Part shown: piece by piece, positions 22,880-31,635 of the stretch
Layout of the letters: each line of letters starts with the position of its first letter
Position numbering within the stretch: the first letter of the stretch is position 1
Assembly (NCBI GenBank): GCA_965371855.1
Contig: CBDUZZ010000047.1
Location: 1-37,063, forward strand
From: JAADEM01 sp965371855
GTDB lineage: Bacteria > Bacteroidota > Bacteroidia > Bacteroidales > Marinilabiliaceae
Direction of reading: 5' to 3'
Length of the DNA: 37,063 nt
Notes under the pieces: generated by a model
The model's input: the letters and a program-made list of their open reading frames with translations, nothing else
Told to the model about the DNA's origin: nothing
The model's database searches: none
Position numbers and translations under genes: made by a program

Positions 22880-25039
22880 AAAAAACATAGTTCACTATTA
22901 AGACTAACAATCTTGTTTACCATAATACTTCTTTTTGGTTCATGCCAACCTGAAAAAGTCAATATCTTTATTGCGACAAACGGAAGTGATAATAGTGGAA
23001 CAGGATCAATAAAAAAACCTTTTGCAACTCTGGAGCGTGCCCGCGATGAAATTAGAAAACACAAAAATAAGGAGAATGTTGAAAAAAACTTTCAGGTAAA
23101 TCTACGCGAAGGCACTTATTTCAGGAATCAAACTTTTGAATTAAACGAAAAAGATTCCGGTTTTGTGGATGCACCAATAGTTTATTCTGCTTATAAAAAT
23201 GAAAATGTAATTATTCACGGTGGAATAAAAATCCCCGTAGAAAATGCAACAAAAATAAATAACACCAAAATTCTCTCCAGATTTAACAGCACTGCAAGAA
23301 ATAAAATTGTAGAAATTGACCTCAAGTCACTTGGAATAACTAACTATGGAGTGATGCGGCCTGTAGGTTTTGCCAGACCGTTTGGACCTACATGGGCAGA
23401 GATATTCGTAAATGGCAAACCCTTTTCGCTGGCACGCTGGCCAAACGATTCAACCATAAAAATGGGAAGGGTTATTGATACCGGATCCATCCCACGTGAT
23501 GTGGACTTTAGCAATCGTGGAGGTATATTTACTTTTGATACTGACCGTCCATTGTCATGGAAATCGCATGAAGATATCTGGATTTCAGGTTATTTCAGAA
23601 GAGGATGGGCTGAAGATGCTGTTGAACTGTCAGAGATAGACACCATCAATAAGATATTTAATACCAAACAACCTTCGCTTTATGGATTTCTATCAACCGG
23701 CGATAAATTTAACCGCTGGTTTGTTTATAATATATTGGAAGAGGTGGATGAACCGGGGGAATATTACATCGACCGGAAGAAAGGGAAACTATATTTATAT
23801 CTGTCAGAACAGATTCAGACTCTGGAAATTTCCATATTGGAGAAACCATTGGTTAGCATTAAAGGTGCTTCAAATATCCGCTTCGAAGGAATCATTTTTG
23901 AATGTTCGCGCGGAATGGGCATTTACATGGAACGCACCAACAACAACCTAATCAGTAACTGCACCCTTAGAAACTTAGGAATTGTGGGTGTTTGCATGGG
24001 AAAAGGGATTGAACCCTTTAAAAATCTGACTCACGAAGAAATTGGCAAACCTGCATCAGAAAAAATCGGATCTTATCTTCAACATATTTATGCGGATCCG
24101 GTATTTAATCGCGAAGCCGGGCACAATAACGGAGTAGAAAATTGTAAAATTTACAATACCGGTGCCGGAGGGATCCATTTAAGCGGAGGAGACAGGCTGA
24201 CTTTAGAACCCGCTAATAATTATGTTGAGAATTGTATTATCCACGACTTCAACCGCATCGAAAAATCATACCGTGCAGGTATCAATATCAGTGGCGTAGG
24301 AAACCGTATTTCACATTGTGATATGTATAATGCCCCAAGCATGGCAATACTTTTACATGGCAACGACCATCTTATCGAATACAATGAAATTCACCACGTT
24401 TGCCAAGAGGTACACGACCAGGGAGCAATTTATTATGGAAGAGATCCTTCGGAAAGGGGACATAAAGTTTATTATAATTTTTTCCATCATTTGAATAGTA
24501 TTCATCCAACTTCTGCAGTTTACCACGATGACGGGGCTTGTGGAATGGAAGTATTTGGAAATATTTTCTACAAACCGGGGAAAATACCTGTACTCATAGG
24601 TGGAGGACACGACAATCCTTATACCAACAATATCTTTATCGATGCCGATTTGGGTATTCATGTGGATAATCGCAATCAAAACTGGTCATCAGCAACCATA
24701 ACCAAAGGGGGAATTTATGACCAACGGCTGAAAATGGTTGATTACCATAATCCGCCTTACAGCACAAAATATCCTCATCTGAAAGAATATTGGGACGACA
24801 ACCCATCGCTGCCAAAGCGTAATACTGTTTCTAAAAATATTTTTTATAAAGTGAAAAGAATATTCGATGGAAATAAAGAATGGATGCCTTTTTTGGATGA
24901 TAACTGGATAACGGATGAAGACCCCGGTTTTGTTAATGAAAAAGAAATGAATTTCAAACTGAAAAAATCAGCCAAAGTATTTATCGAAATACCGGGATTT
25001 AAGAATATTCCATTTGAAAAAATTGGTGTTAATAAGTAG
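22877..25039 (+). CDS. right-handed beta-helix lipoprotein, GH141-like
   Basis: A 720-residue secreted lipoprotein, from MKKHSSLL at 22877; the lipobox cysteine is in 'LLFGSC' (about residue 19). An earlier in-frame start would lie inside the repeat and bury the signal. The N-terminal part reads 'GTGSIKKPFATLERARDEI' and 'REGTYF', typical of secreted beta-helix enzymes. 'WAEIFVNGKPFSLARWPN' and 'NRWFVYNILEEVDEPGEYYI' are characteristic of GH141-like proteins (fucosidase/xylanase family known from pectin-degradation loci). The C-terminal half is parallel beta-helix with 'DQGAIYYGRDPSERGHKVYY'. It is first of a plus-strand row with GH2 and a PhoD-like phosphatase. Family assignment to GH141 is likely, the substrate open. 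Confidence 0.75.
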   Translation: MKKHSSLLRLTILFTIILLFGSCQPEKVNIFIATNGSDNSGTGSIKKPFATLERARDEIRKHKNKENVEKNFQVNLREGTYFRNQTFELNEKDSGFVDAPIVYSAYKNENVIIHGGIKIPVENATKINNTKILSRFNSTARNKIVEIDLKSLGITNYGVMRPVGFARPFGPTWAEIFVNGKPFSLARWPNDSTIKMGRVIDTGSIPRDVDFSNRGGIFTFDTDRPLSWKSHEDIWISGYFRRGWAEDAVELSEIDTINKIFNTKQPSLYGFLSTGDKFNRWFVYNILEEVDEPGEYYIDRKKGKLYLYLSEQIQTLEISILEKPLVSIKGASNIRFEGIIFECSRGMGIYMERTNNNLISNCTLRNLGIVGVCMGKGIEPFKNLTHEEIGKPASEKIGSYLQHIYADPVFNREAGHNNGVENCKIYNTGAGGIHLSGGDRLTLEPANNYVENCIIHDFNRIEKSYRAGINISGVGNRISHCDMYNAPSMAILLHGNDHLIEYNEIHHVCQEVHDQGAIYYGRDPSERGHKVYYNFFHHLNSIHPTSAVYHDDGACGMEVFGNIFYKPGKIPVLIGGGHDNPYTNNIFIDADLGIHVDNRNQNWSSATITKGGIYDQRLKMVDYHNPPYSTKYPHLKEYWDDNPSLPKRNTVSKNIFYKVKRIFDGNKEWMPFLDDNWITDEDPGFVNEKEMNFKLKKSAKVFIEIPGFKNIPFEKIGVNK

Positions 25040-25193
25040 AGGTGGAAAGTTAAAAGTTGAAAGCAACTTGACTCAAATAAAAGATTAGAAAAAGTTTTAA
25101 TAATATAATCTGACATGTAATATCTATAGCGAATAAATTTAAAACACAGGAGAATGATTATACGATGACCTCGGAGGGGGCAAATATAAATAG

Positions 25194-25213
25194 CCCGGGG
25201 TTTCAACCCCGGG
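25194..25213. repeat. REP-like GC-rich hairpin
   Basis: CCCGGGG (25194-25200) and CCCCGGG (25207-25213) enclose TTTCAA. It is preceded by CGGAGGGGGCAAATATAAATAG. This combination of a GGGGG-box, a TAAATAGCC linker and a GC hairpin resembles extragenic repeats spread by REP-associated transposases in Bacteroidota. GC content is far above the surroundings. No transposase lies in the window. Confidence 0.6.
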
Positions 25214-25233
25214 TAATAGAAATAAAGCAGTTC

Positions 25234-25282
25234 GTTTTGGCGTGATTTTTTTTCGCGAAGCATGAAAAAATCATGACAAAAC
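25234..25282. repeat. 49-bp imperfect palindrome before the GH2 gene
   Basis: GTTTTGGCGTGATTTTTT (25234-25251) pairs with AAAAAATCATGACAAAAC (25265-25282) at 16 of 18 positions; TTCGCGAAG lies in the loop. With the REP-like hairpin 20 bases upstream it fills the 25040-25322 spacer, which contains no gene. It lies 40 bases upstream of the GH2 start. Confidence 0.6.
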
Positions 25283-25322
25283 ACAAGTCAAGTTGTTAAT
25301 GAAATATATAATTATAAATAAG

Positions 25323-28300
25323 ATGAAAAAAAGTATCACAACAGCCCTGATTGTTTTTCTGATTACAATATCGGGAATAGCACAAAATAAAAAAGGAGAA
25401 ACTGACCAATTTGCCAAAATAGGTAATATGGCGCAAGGAACAAGGCTTCACTTGCTTGAAGATAAACTGCCACCAAATCTGCCGGATATTTATTTGCCTG
25501 AAATGAAAGGCAAACAGGCAGCCTTTAAGCCCATCGAGCGAATGGATACAAAGGAGGAGCTGCAAAAAGAACTGGCAAAATTGCGTAAACAGTTTATGCC
25601 TTTCATGGCAAATTATGCTCCCAAATTAAATGAAACACGTAAACAACTTCCTCTTGAGGAGTTTAAATGGAGGATTGAAACTACTGCCGACCAACAAAAT
25701 TTTAGGGAAGTTTTAGACGGAAAAGGAGAATGGGAAATTGTAAAGATTCCACACTTTGGTCCACCGGAGGGAAGGTCAACAACTTATTATTACAAAGAGT
25801 TTGAGCTTTCTCCTGATATGTTGGAATACGAAAGCCAATTTATCTGTTTCAAGGGTGTTGACTATAGGGCAAAAGTATTTATTAACGGTGTTTTAGTTGG
25901 TGAGCATGAAGGTTTTTTCGCTCCTTTTGAATTCAATATCACCAAAAACATTAAACCCGGAAAGAACACTCTTCTGATGAAAGTGGAAAACGATTTTTCT
26001 ACTCTTGGCTCTCCTGACGGAGGTGGTGAAAAAAAAATTGGAAATAAAATTTATGCCGCAAGCGGATTGGGTTGGGATGACCCTGTTAAGGGATGGCACC
26101 ATTGCCCACCGGGAATGGGAATCTATCAGGATTGTTATATCGAATCGCGTAACCCGATTCATTTAAATGATGTGTTTGTACGCCCGATGGTGCAAGAAGA
26201 GACAGTAGAAGTTTGGATAGAAGTAAATAACTTTTATGAAGATTTTAAAAATATAAAGCTAAACTTTAGTGTTTACGGTCAGAATTTTAAAGATACTATT
26301 TTTGAAAACCTGGAATATATTCCGAAAACAACATATATTCCCGGGGTTGGAGACCTTGCCAAACCTCAGGATTGGGAAGAGAGCCGTTTACATATGGGAT
26401 ATGGTGTTAACTTCCTGAAAATTAAACTCCACATTAAATCGCCTCGTTTATGGAACAATGAAACACCTTATTTGTATCAACTGCAAACAAAGGTGTTAAA
26501 CGAACAAGGAGAAATAACTGATGCCCTGGCTACTTCATTTGGGATGCGTTCTTTTACACAAGACACCCTTACTATCCCCAGAGGGCAGATGTGCCTTAAT
26601 GGTGAAAAGATTCGTTTGCGGGGCGCCAACACGATGGGGTATATGCAACAAGATGTAAAGAATAAGAAATGGGAGCAGTTGATTGATGATATTCTATTGG
26701 CTAAAATTGCCAACCTCAATTTTATTCGTTTAACTCAGCGACCTGTTCAACCCGAGATTTACGAATATTGTGATAAGCTTGGGATGATGTTGCAAACCGA
26801 CTTGCCACTTTTCGGAAGTTTGCGTCCTCAACTGTTTGCCGAAGGTGTAAAACAGGCAGGCGAAATGGAGCGTCTCGTGCGCAATCATCCCAGTAATATT
26901 ATGGTAACTTATATTAACGAGCGTTTCCCCAATGGTGAAGGGCATCCGCAACGAAATATGTCGAAGGCAGAGGATTACTACCATTTCTTTAAAGCCTGCG
27001 ACCAGATTGTACATTACTGGAATCCCGACCGGGTGATCAAAGCCGGTGATGGCGATTACGATCCTCCTTCACCAGGCTTACCCGACAGCCATTGTTACAA
27101 TACCTGGTACAACGGACATGCACTTGGATTGGGCGAGTTACATAAAGGATATTGGCAAAAAGTAAAACCTGGCTGGTTTTATGGCTGCGGCGAGTTTGGT
27201 GCAGAAGCTTTTGATAGTTATGATGTAATGAAAAAATACTGGCCCAAAGAGTGGTTACCTGAAGATGAAAGCAAACAATGGTGGCCTGATAAGGTTGTAA
27301 AAGCACAAACTTATCGTTTCCATTACATGTGGTATCCAACACCGGTAAAACTGAAAGACTGGATAGAAGCAAGTCAGAATCATCAGGCATGGGCTACCCG
27401 TCTGGTAACAGAAGCATTTCGACGAGACACCAATATGATGTCGTTTGCGATCCACCTTTTTATCGATGCCTGGCCGGCAGGTTGGATGAAAGCCATTATG
27501 GATGTTGACAGAAATCCCAAGAAAGCATTTTTTGTTTACCGCGATGCTCTGACTCCGGTAATGGTTAACTTACGTACCGATCGAAACAAGTTTTTCGAAG
27601 GCGAAGATGTAAATATAGAAGCCTGGTTGTGTAATGACAAAAATACGATTCCTGAAAATTATAGCATGAAATGGCAACTGGAGAAAGATGGAAAAGTAAT
27701 ATCTTCTTCAGAAGCAGATCCTGTTTTCCCTGTTAACAGTTCAAGATTTCAGGGAAATATCAAATTTAAAGCACCAAAAGTTTCTAAACGTACATCCTAT
27801 AAGTTGCGTTTGGCACTGTTCGATAACAATGGGAAAGGCGTTTCAGAGTCTGTGATAGATATTAATGTATTCTCTAAGGAAAATAAAAAGGAAAATGTTT
27901 TGATTTTTACTCCTTCTGAAGGTGGGAAAGCAGAACAACTTTTAACGGAACTGGATATTAAAAACACGGAGGATATTAATTCCGCTAAAGTAATTCTTAT
28001 TGATGATGTGAGCTATTATCAGCAAAATAAAAAGAGATTAGACCAGATGGTTGAGACAGGAAAAACTTTGATTTTCCTTGAACTTCCAGATGGTGACTTT
28101 AATATTGGGGAGAGTCAGATTGCAATTGAGAAAACAATAATGGGACAGTATTATTTTGTTTCGCCAAAATCTGGTCATCCAATGGTAAAAGATGCCAAAC
28201 CATTTGATTTCAAGTTCTGGTACAACGATTCAAAAGGTTTGGTAAGTCCGTTTTTGGAATCAATGATAAAAACAGATACTAATTGGAAGCCAATCCTTAA

Positions 28301-28466
28301 AACAGGAAAAACAACCTGGGTAGATATGGGAGGAGAGTATGCTGCTGTGTCAGAAATGAAAAAGGGCAAAGGAGTATTCAGAATTTGCCAGCTTCAATTA
28401 AATAATAGAATAAATTCAAATCCAACTGCTAAAAAGTTTGTGCAGAAATTGTTGTCAATCAAGTAG
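25323..28466 (+). CDS. glycoside hydrolase family 2 enzyme
   Basis: A 1047-residue exported enzyme, from MKKSITTAL at 25323 with a signal peptide ending 'ISGIAQ'. The sugar-binding jelly roll (about 120-270) includes 'YYYKEFELSPDML' and 'VFINGVLVGEHEGFFAPFEF'. An immunoglobulin-like domain follows. The TIM barrel (about 400-680) opens with 'LNGEKIRLRGANTMG'. The acid/base E533 lies in 'VTYINERF' and the likely nucleophile E624 in 'GCGEFGAEAF'. The C-terminal 300 residues are extra beta domains. Family members are beta-galactosidases, glucuronidases, mannosidases and others; the specificity cannot be read here. It sits between the beta-helix lipoprotein and the PhoD-like gene. Confidence 0.9.
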   Translation: MKKSITTALIVFLITISGIAQNKKGETDQFAKIGNMAQGTRLHLLEDKLPPNLPDIYLPEMKGKQAAFKPIERMDTKEELQKELAKLRKQFMPFMANYAPKLNETRKQLPLEEFKWRIETTADQQNFREVLDGKGEWEIVKIPHFGPPEGRSTTYYYKEFELSPDMLEYESQFICFKGVDYRAKVFINGVLVGEHEGFFAPFEFNITKNIKPGKNTLLMKVENDFSTLGSPDGGGEKKIGNKIYAASGLGWDDPVKGWHHCPPGMGIYQDCYIESRNPIHLNDVFVRPMVQEETVEVWIEVNNFYEDFKNIKLNFSVYGQNFKDTIFENLEYIPKTTYIPGVGDLAKPQDWEESRLHMGYGVNFLKIKLHIKSPRLWNNETPYLYQLQTKVLNEQGEITDALATSFGMRSFTQDTLTIPRGQMCLNGEKIRLRGANTMGYMQQDVKNKKWEQLIDDILLAKIANLNFIRLTQRPVQPEIYEYCDKLGMMLQTDLPLFGSLRPQLFAEGVKQAGEMERLVRNHPSNIMVTYINERFPNGEGHPQRNMSKAEDYYHFFKACDQIVHYWNPDRVIKAGDGDYDPPSPGLPDSHCYNTWYNGHALGLGELHKGYWQKVKPGWFYGCGEFGAEAFDSYDVMKKYWPKEWLPEDESKQWWPDKVVKAQTYRFHYMWYPTPVKLKDWIEASQNHQAWATRLVTEAFRRDTNMMSFAIHLFIDAWPAGWMKAIMDVDRNPKKAFFVYRDALTPVMVNLRTDRNKFFEGEDVNIEAWLCNDKNTIPENYSMKWQLEKDGKVISSSEADPVFPVNSSRFQGNIKFKAPKVSKRTSYKLRLALFDNNGKGVSESVIDINVFSKENKKENVLIFTPSEGGKAEQLLTELDIKNTEDINSAKVILIDDVSYYQQNKKRLDQMVETGKTLIFLELPDGDFNIGESQIAIEKTIMGQYYFVSPKSGHPMVKDAKPFDFKFWYNDSKGLVSPFLESMIKTDTNWKPILKTGKTTWVDMGGEYAAVSEMKKGKGVFRICQLQLNNRINSNPTAKKFVQKLLSIK

Positions 28467-28593
28467 AACTAAACAAGCAATACGACTTGCCTGTCACTTA
28501 TGCGTTAAAATATGACGCCTTGATGGATACAAATTTTTAAAAGCTTATCAGTGAAAATGTATTTTCACAAAATAATCTTAATTCTAAAAAATA

Positions 28594-30015
28594 ATGAATA
28601 AAAGACTACTAATAATATTATCAATTTCCGTTTTATTAATTCCGGATATAAAAGCAAGCGTTTCTGACAGTGTTTATTTTACTACAGGTTTTAAAGTGGG
28701 TGAATTAACCGCTAATTCAGTTTTGATATGGACACAATTATGTAAAAAATTCGAGCCGGTTACAATAAAACACAAACAAAAAACACCTCCGTTTAAAGGT
28801 CCCATAGACTTTGATAATACTATGCCGGTTTCTGAAATGGAAGGTGCCGTTGAAGGAGTGTTCGGCCAGGTAAAAATAACTCTGCAATCAAACAATATAA
28901 CTATTTCAACGAATTGGAAATATGTTTCACCCTATAAAGATTTTACTTTAAAGGAAAATATATGTGGTTTAGAATCCAATACAACTTACAGCATTACAAT
29001 ACAAGGCAGAAAAATTGAGAATGCTCCAATTACCGAGATTAAAGGCCATTTTACAACAGCACCTTTAAAGAATGATATTGTGCCGCTAACCTTTACAGTA
29101 TCAACCGGGCAGTACTTTTGGGATTATGATGATTCAATAAGGGGCTTTAAAATTTATGACCAAATGCTAAAACTCAATCCCCTTTTCTATTGCCAAACCG
29201 GAGATTACGTTTACTACGATAAACCCGGGCCAATGGCTTATACCGTTGAACTTGCACGGCATAAATGGCATGCCATCAATTCGTGGAAATCACTAACAGA
29301 TTTTTATGCGCACACGCCCGTGTTTATACAAAAAGATGACCACGACATACTTAAAGATGATGTTTCGCCTTATTCGTCCCCTTTTGGTGAGTTAACTTAT
29401 GAAGACGGACTGTCGATTTGGTATGAGCAAACACCCGTACAAGAAAAGCCGTATCGTACACTTCAGTGGGGAAAAGACCTTCAGGTTTGGATTGTTGAAG
29501 GCAGGGAATACAGAAGCGACAACCAACAGCCCGATGGCCCTGAAAAAACAATTTGGGGAAAAGAACAAAAGGAATGGTTTGTTAAAACAATAAAGGCTTC
29601 AAAAGCCACATTTAAAATTCTTGTTTCCCCAACTCCCGTGGTTGGACCCGATAGATTGAATAAAAAAGACAACCACGCAAACCTTGCGTTTAAAACCGAA
29701 GGTAACTGGTTAAGGCAATTTTTATCAGATAATGATGTATATATTGTATGTGGCGACAGGCACTGGCAATATGTTTCTCAGGATAAAAAAACAGGAGTAA
29801 TGGAATTTAGCAGTGGCCCTGCAAGCGACTCGCATGCCCAGGGCTGGAAACAGAGTGATTTGCGCCCGGAGCATAAATTTCTTAGGGTAAAAGGAGGTTT
29901 CCTTGCCGTAAAGGTTTACCGGGAAAATAATTCGCCTGTTCTAAAATTCATTCATTATGATGTGGATGGTAATGTTGTTAATGAAGAGGTAATAATAAAA
30001 AGGAAAATTAATTGA
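28594..30015 (+). CDS. PhoD-like alkaline phosphatase
   Basis: A 473-residue exported metallophosphoesterase with a signal peptide of about 21 residues (ending IKA). The N-terminal fibronectin-like part runs to about 165. The catalytic part has 'CQTGDYVYYD' (about 201-210), 'QKDDHDIL' (about 249-256), 'WIVEGREYRSD' and 'VCGDRHWQYVS' (about 386-396), matching PhoD metal-ligand motifs (GD, DDHD, GDRH). PhoD enzymes hydrolyse phosphodiesters and monoesters. In polysaccharide loci such genes are common companions of sulfatases. A perfect 8-bp hairpin (28551-28568, GTGAAAAT/ATTTTCAC) lies upstream; its role is unknown. Confidence 0.88.
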   Translation: MNKRLLIILSISVLLIPDIKASVSDSVYFTTGFKVGELTANSVLIWTQLCKKFEPVTIKHKQKTPPFKGPIDFDNTMPVSEMEGAVEGVFGQVKITLQSNNITISTNWKYVSPYKDFTLKENICGLESNTTYSITIQGRKIENAPITEIKGHFTTAPLKNDIVPLTFTVSTGQYFWDYDDSIRGFKIYDQMLKLNPLFYCQTGDYVYYDKPGPMAYTVELARHKWHAINSWKSLTDFYAHTPVFIQKDDHDILKDDVSPYSSPFGELTYEDGLSIWYEQTPVQEKPYRTLQWGKDLQVWIVEGREYRSDNQQPDGPEKTIWGKEQKEWFVKTIKASKATFKILVSPTPVVGPDRLNKKDNHANLAFKTEGNWLRQFLSDNDVYIVCGDRHWQYVSQDKKTGVMEFSSGPASDSHAQGWKQSDLRPEHKFLRVKGGFLAVKVYRENNSPVLKFIHYDVDGNVVNEEVIIKRKIN

Positions 30016-30081
30016 ATTAAAAGTTAAACCTGAAAGTCGAAAAAATGATATTTTTATCTGACAAAATTTAAATAAGCTTGA

Positions 30082-30640
30082 TTCATCGATTTGGTTGAAA
30101 CAATTGATAATCCTGAAGCTGAAGTTCGTGATATGATTTTTACCGTTACACAAGGCGGCAAATCATTTTTATTGAGAAATCGCGAATGGGCATTTATGTC
30201 GTACAATACCATATTTATTTTTAGTAGTGATAACGGCACTTCACCGATAGCAAACTTTAAAGAATTACAGGATAAGGGACATTTTCCGACTGCTAATTTA
30301 AGAGGCCATAAAGCAGATATCTGGGAAGGCGGACATCGTGTACCTTTTGTTGTGCGTTGGCCAAATGGAAATGTAACAGCCGGGTCTGAAAGTGACCAAC
30401 TTATTTGTTTAAAAGGAAAGTGGAAACTCATCTTTGGCTCAGGTTCTGGCGGGTGGTCTTATCCAAAAAACAAACAAGCCACCAAAAAGGGTTTGCCAAG
30501 GGTGCAATTGTACAATATGGAAACTGATATCTCAGAAACAACAAATCTGCAAGGAAAACATCCTGAAATTGTAAAAGAATTGACGAATCTTTTAGAAGCG
30601 TATATAGCCAACGGAAGAAGTACTTCTGGTGAAAAATTAA
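30082..30640 (+). pseudogene. mosaic of sulfatase gene fragments
   Basis: One open frame (read from TTG 30091 or a little upstream) encodes three unlinked pieces of sulfatases. Piece 1 (to about 30200) has 'VRDMIFTVTQGGKSFLLRN', which is near the C-terminus in iduronate-2-sulfatase-like enzymes. Piece 2 (about 30200-30411) has 'FIFSSDNGTSP' and 'LRGHKADIWEGGHRVPFVV', the middle of an arylsulfatase. Piece 3 (about 30411-30640) has 'GKWKLIFGSGSGGWSYPK' and 'YIANGRSTSGEK', an arylsulfatase C-terminus. The catalytic cysteine region (C/S-X-P-X-R) is absent, and the order (C-end, middle, C-end) is impossible for one enzyme. The frame then reads into antisense rhamnosidase sequence. Two sulfatase genes were apparently fused and reduced by deletions. 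Confidence 0.8.
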
Positions 30641-30642
30641 CA

Positions 30643-31539
30643 TTAGTTCAATGGATAACTAAACCGGTAATTGCCTGAACCAAGTTCAACAATTACATTA
30701 TTATTAACCTGTTTGACCTTTGAGCCAAATTTATCTGTTACAGATTTCATATTCACATCCTGAAAGGAGCCGTCAGGTTTCTGTCCGTCCCAACCTTTCA
30801 TTTCGTTGAGGACAATCAGTTGGCACATCAAGGAAATTCCCTCTCTGCCCCCACTGGATATTGTGCTGCAAACGGTTTATCAGGGAATCAGAGCAGCTAA
30901 AAGTTCCGGTAGGTTTCATGTCAGAATGGATTACGACACCTGTAACATCATTTAAATCCGGCGTCTGTGAAAAACCCTCCAGTTTCACATACCTAAAACC
31001 ATGAAATGTAAAATGCGGTTTAAAAGTTATCTCTGTATCATCTTTGAAAATATAAGTATCAGTTACTTCTGCCGAACGTAAATTGGCAGTATAAAAATTG
31101 CCATCCTTGTCCAGCACCTCAGCAAATTTAATTTTTACTAAATCTCCTTCTTTACCTTTGAGTTTTATTCGAACCCAGCCAACCATATTTTGTCCCATAT
31201 CAACTACTGTTTCGCCTTTGGGAGTTGTCAGCAATTTAATGGGAGTAATCTCTTCCACTGCTTTAACAGGCACACTCTGAGGTGCAACTAAATTATCTTT
31301 TATATGGTCTATCACCGCCACTTTTATCCAATTGCTGTCGTTAAACCCCTGAGAATTCCAACCGTTCATTTCAAGGCGGGCATCGTACAGTTCACCGTTA
31401 TAAATATCCGATTTTACAATTGGCCCTGTCTTCACTTTCCAGTTTTCATCACTGATAATAATCCTGTTTTTCGCATTGACATCTGCAGTTAGTTAGCTGT
31501 TGACAGCATAACAGTAACCAGTATCCAGTATTTTATCAT
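30643..31539 (-). pseudogene. collapsed alpha-L-rhamnosidase (GH78) gene
   Basis: Three in-order remnants are visible. (1) A signal-peptide start at 31539 (MIKYWILVTVMLSTAN) ending in a TAA at 31491-31489. (2) In another frame, about 31480-30795: 'GPIVKSDIYNGELYDARLEM', 'LLTTPKGETVVDMGQNMVGW', 'FHGFRYVKLEGFS' and 'NFLDVPTDCPQRNERLG', which are GH78 hallmarks just before the catalytic barrel. (3) In a third frame, to 30643: a C-terminal tail ending 'VELGSGNYRFSYPLN'. The catalytic (alpha/alpha)6 barrel, several hundred codons, is missing. An intact enzyme has about 900-1000 residues. It converges on the sulfatase debris. Confidence 0.88.
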
Positions 31540-31576
31540 TCTTTCATAAAACATTATATCATTGTATAATTAAATC

Positions 31577-31607
31577 ATTGATTATTCTTTGGAAAAAGAT
31601 ATCTTTG
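31577..31607 (+). promoter_or_regulatory. promoter of rseP
   Basis: ATTG (31577-31580), a 19-nt spacer and TATCTTTG (31600-31607) match the Bacteroidota consensus with one mismatch in the -33 box; the ATG follows 29 nt downstream at 31636. Confidence 0.65.
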
Positions 31608-31635
31608 TGACTCTAAAATTGAAAAATTATAATTA

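Noticed and set aside
25064..25295. Calling the framed spacer a defined MITE with terminal inverted repeats
   Set aside because: The inverted repeat is only 10 bp, its flanks diverge at once and no target-site duplication is visible; kept only as a finding to check.
30773..31435. Annotating the 220-codon frame as a functional rhamnosidase-like protein
   Set aside because: It lacks the signal peptide, the catalytic barrel and the C-terminal domain of GH78; flanking remnants in other frames show that it is part of a pseudogene.
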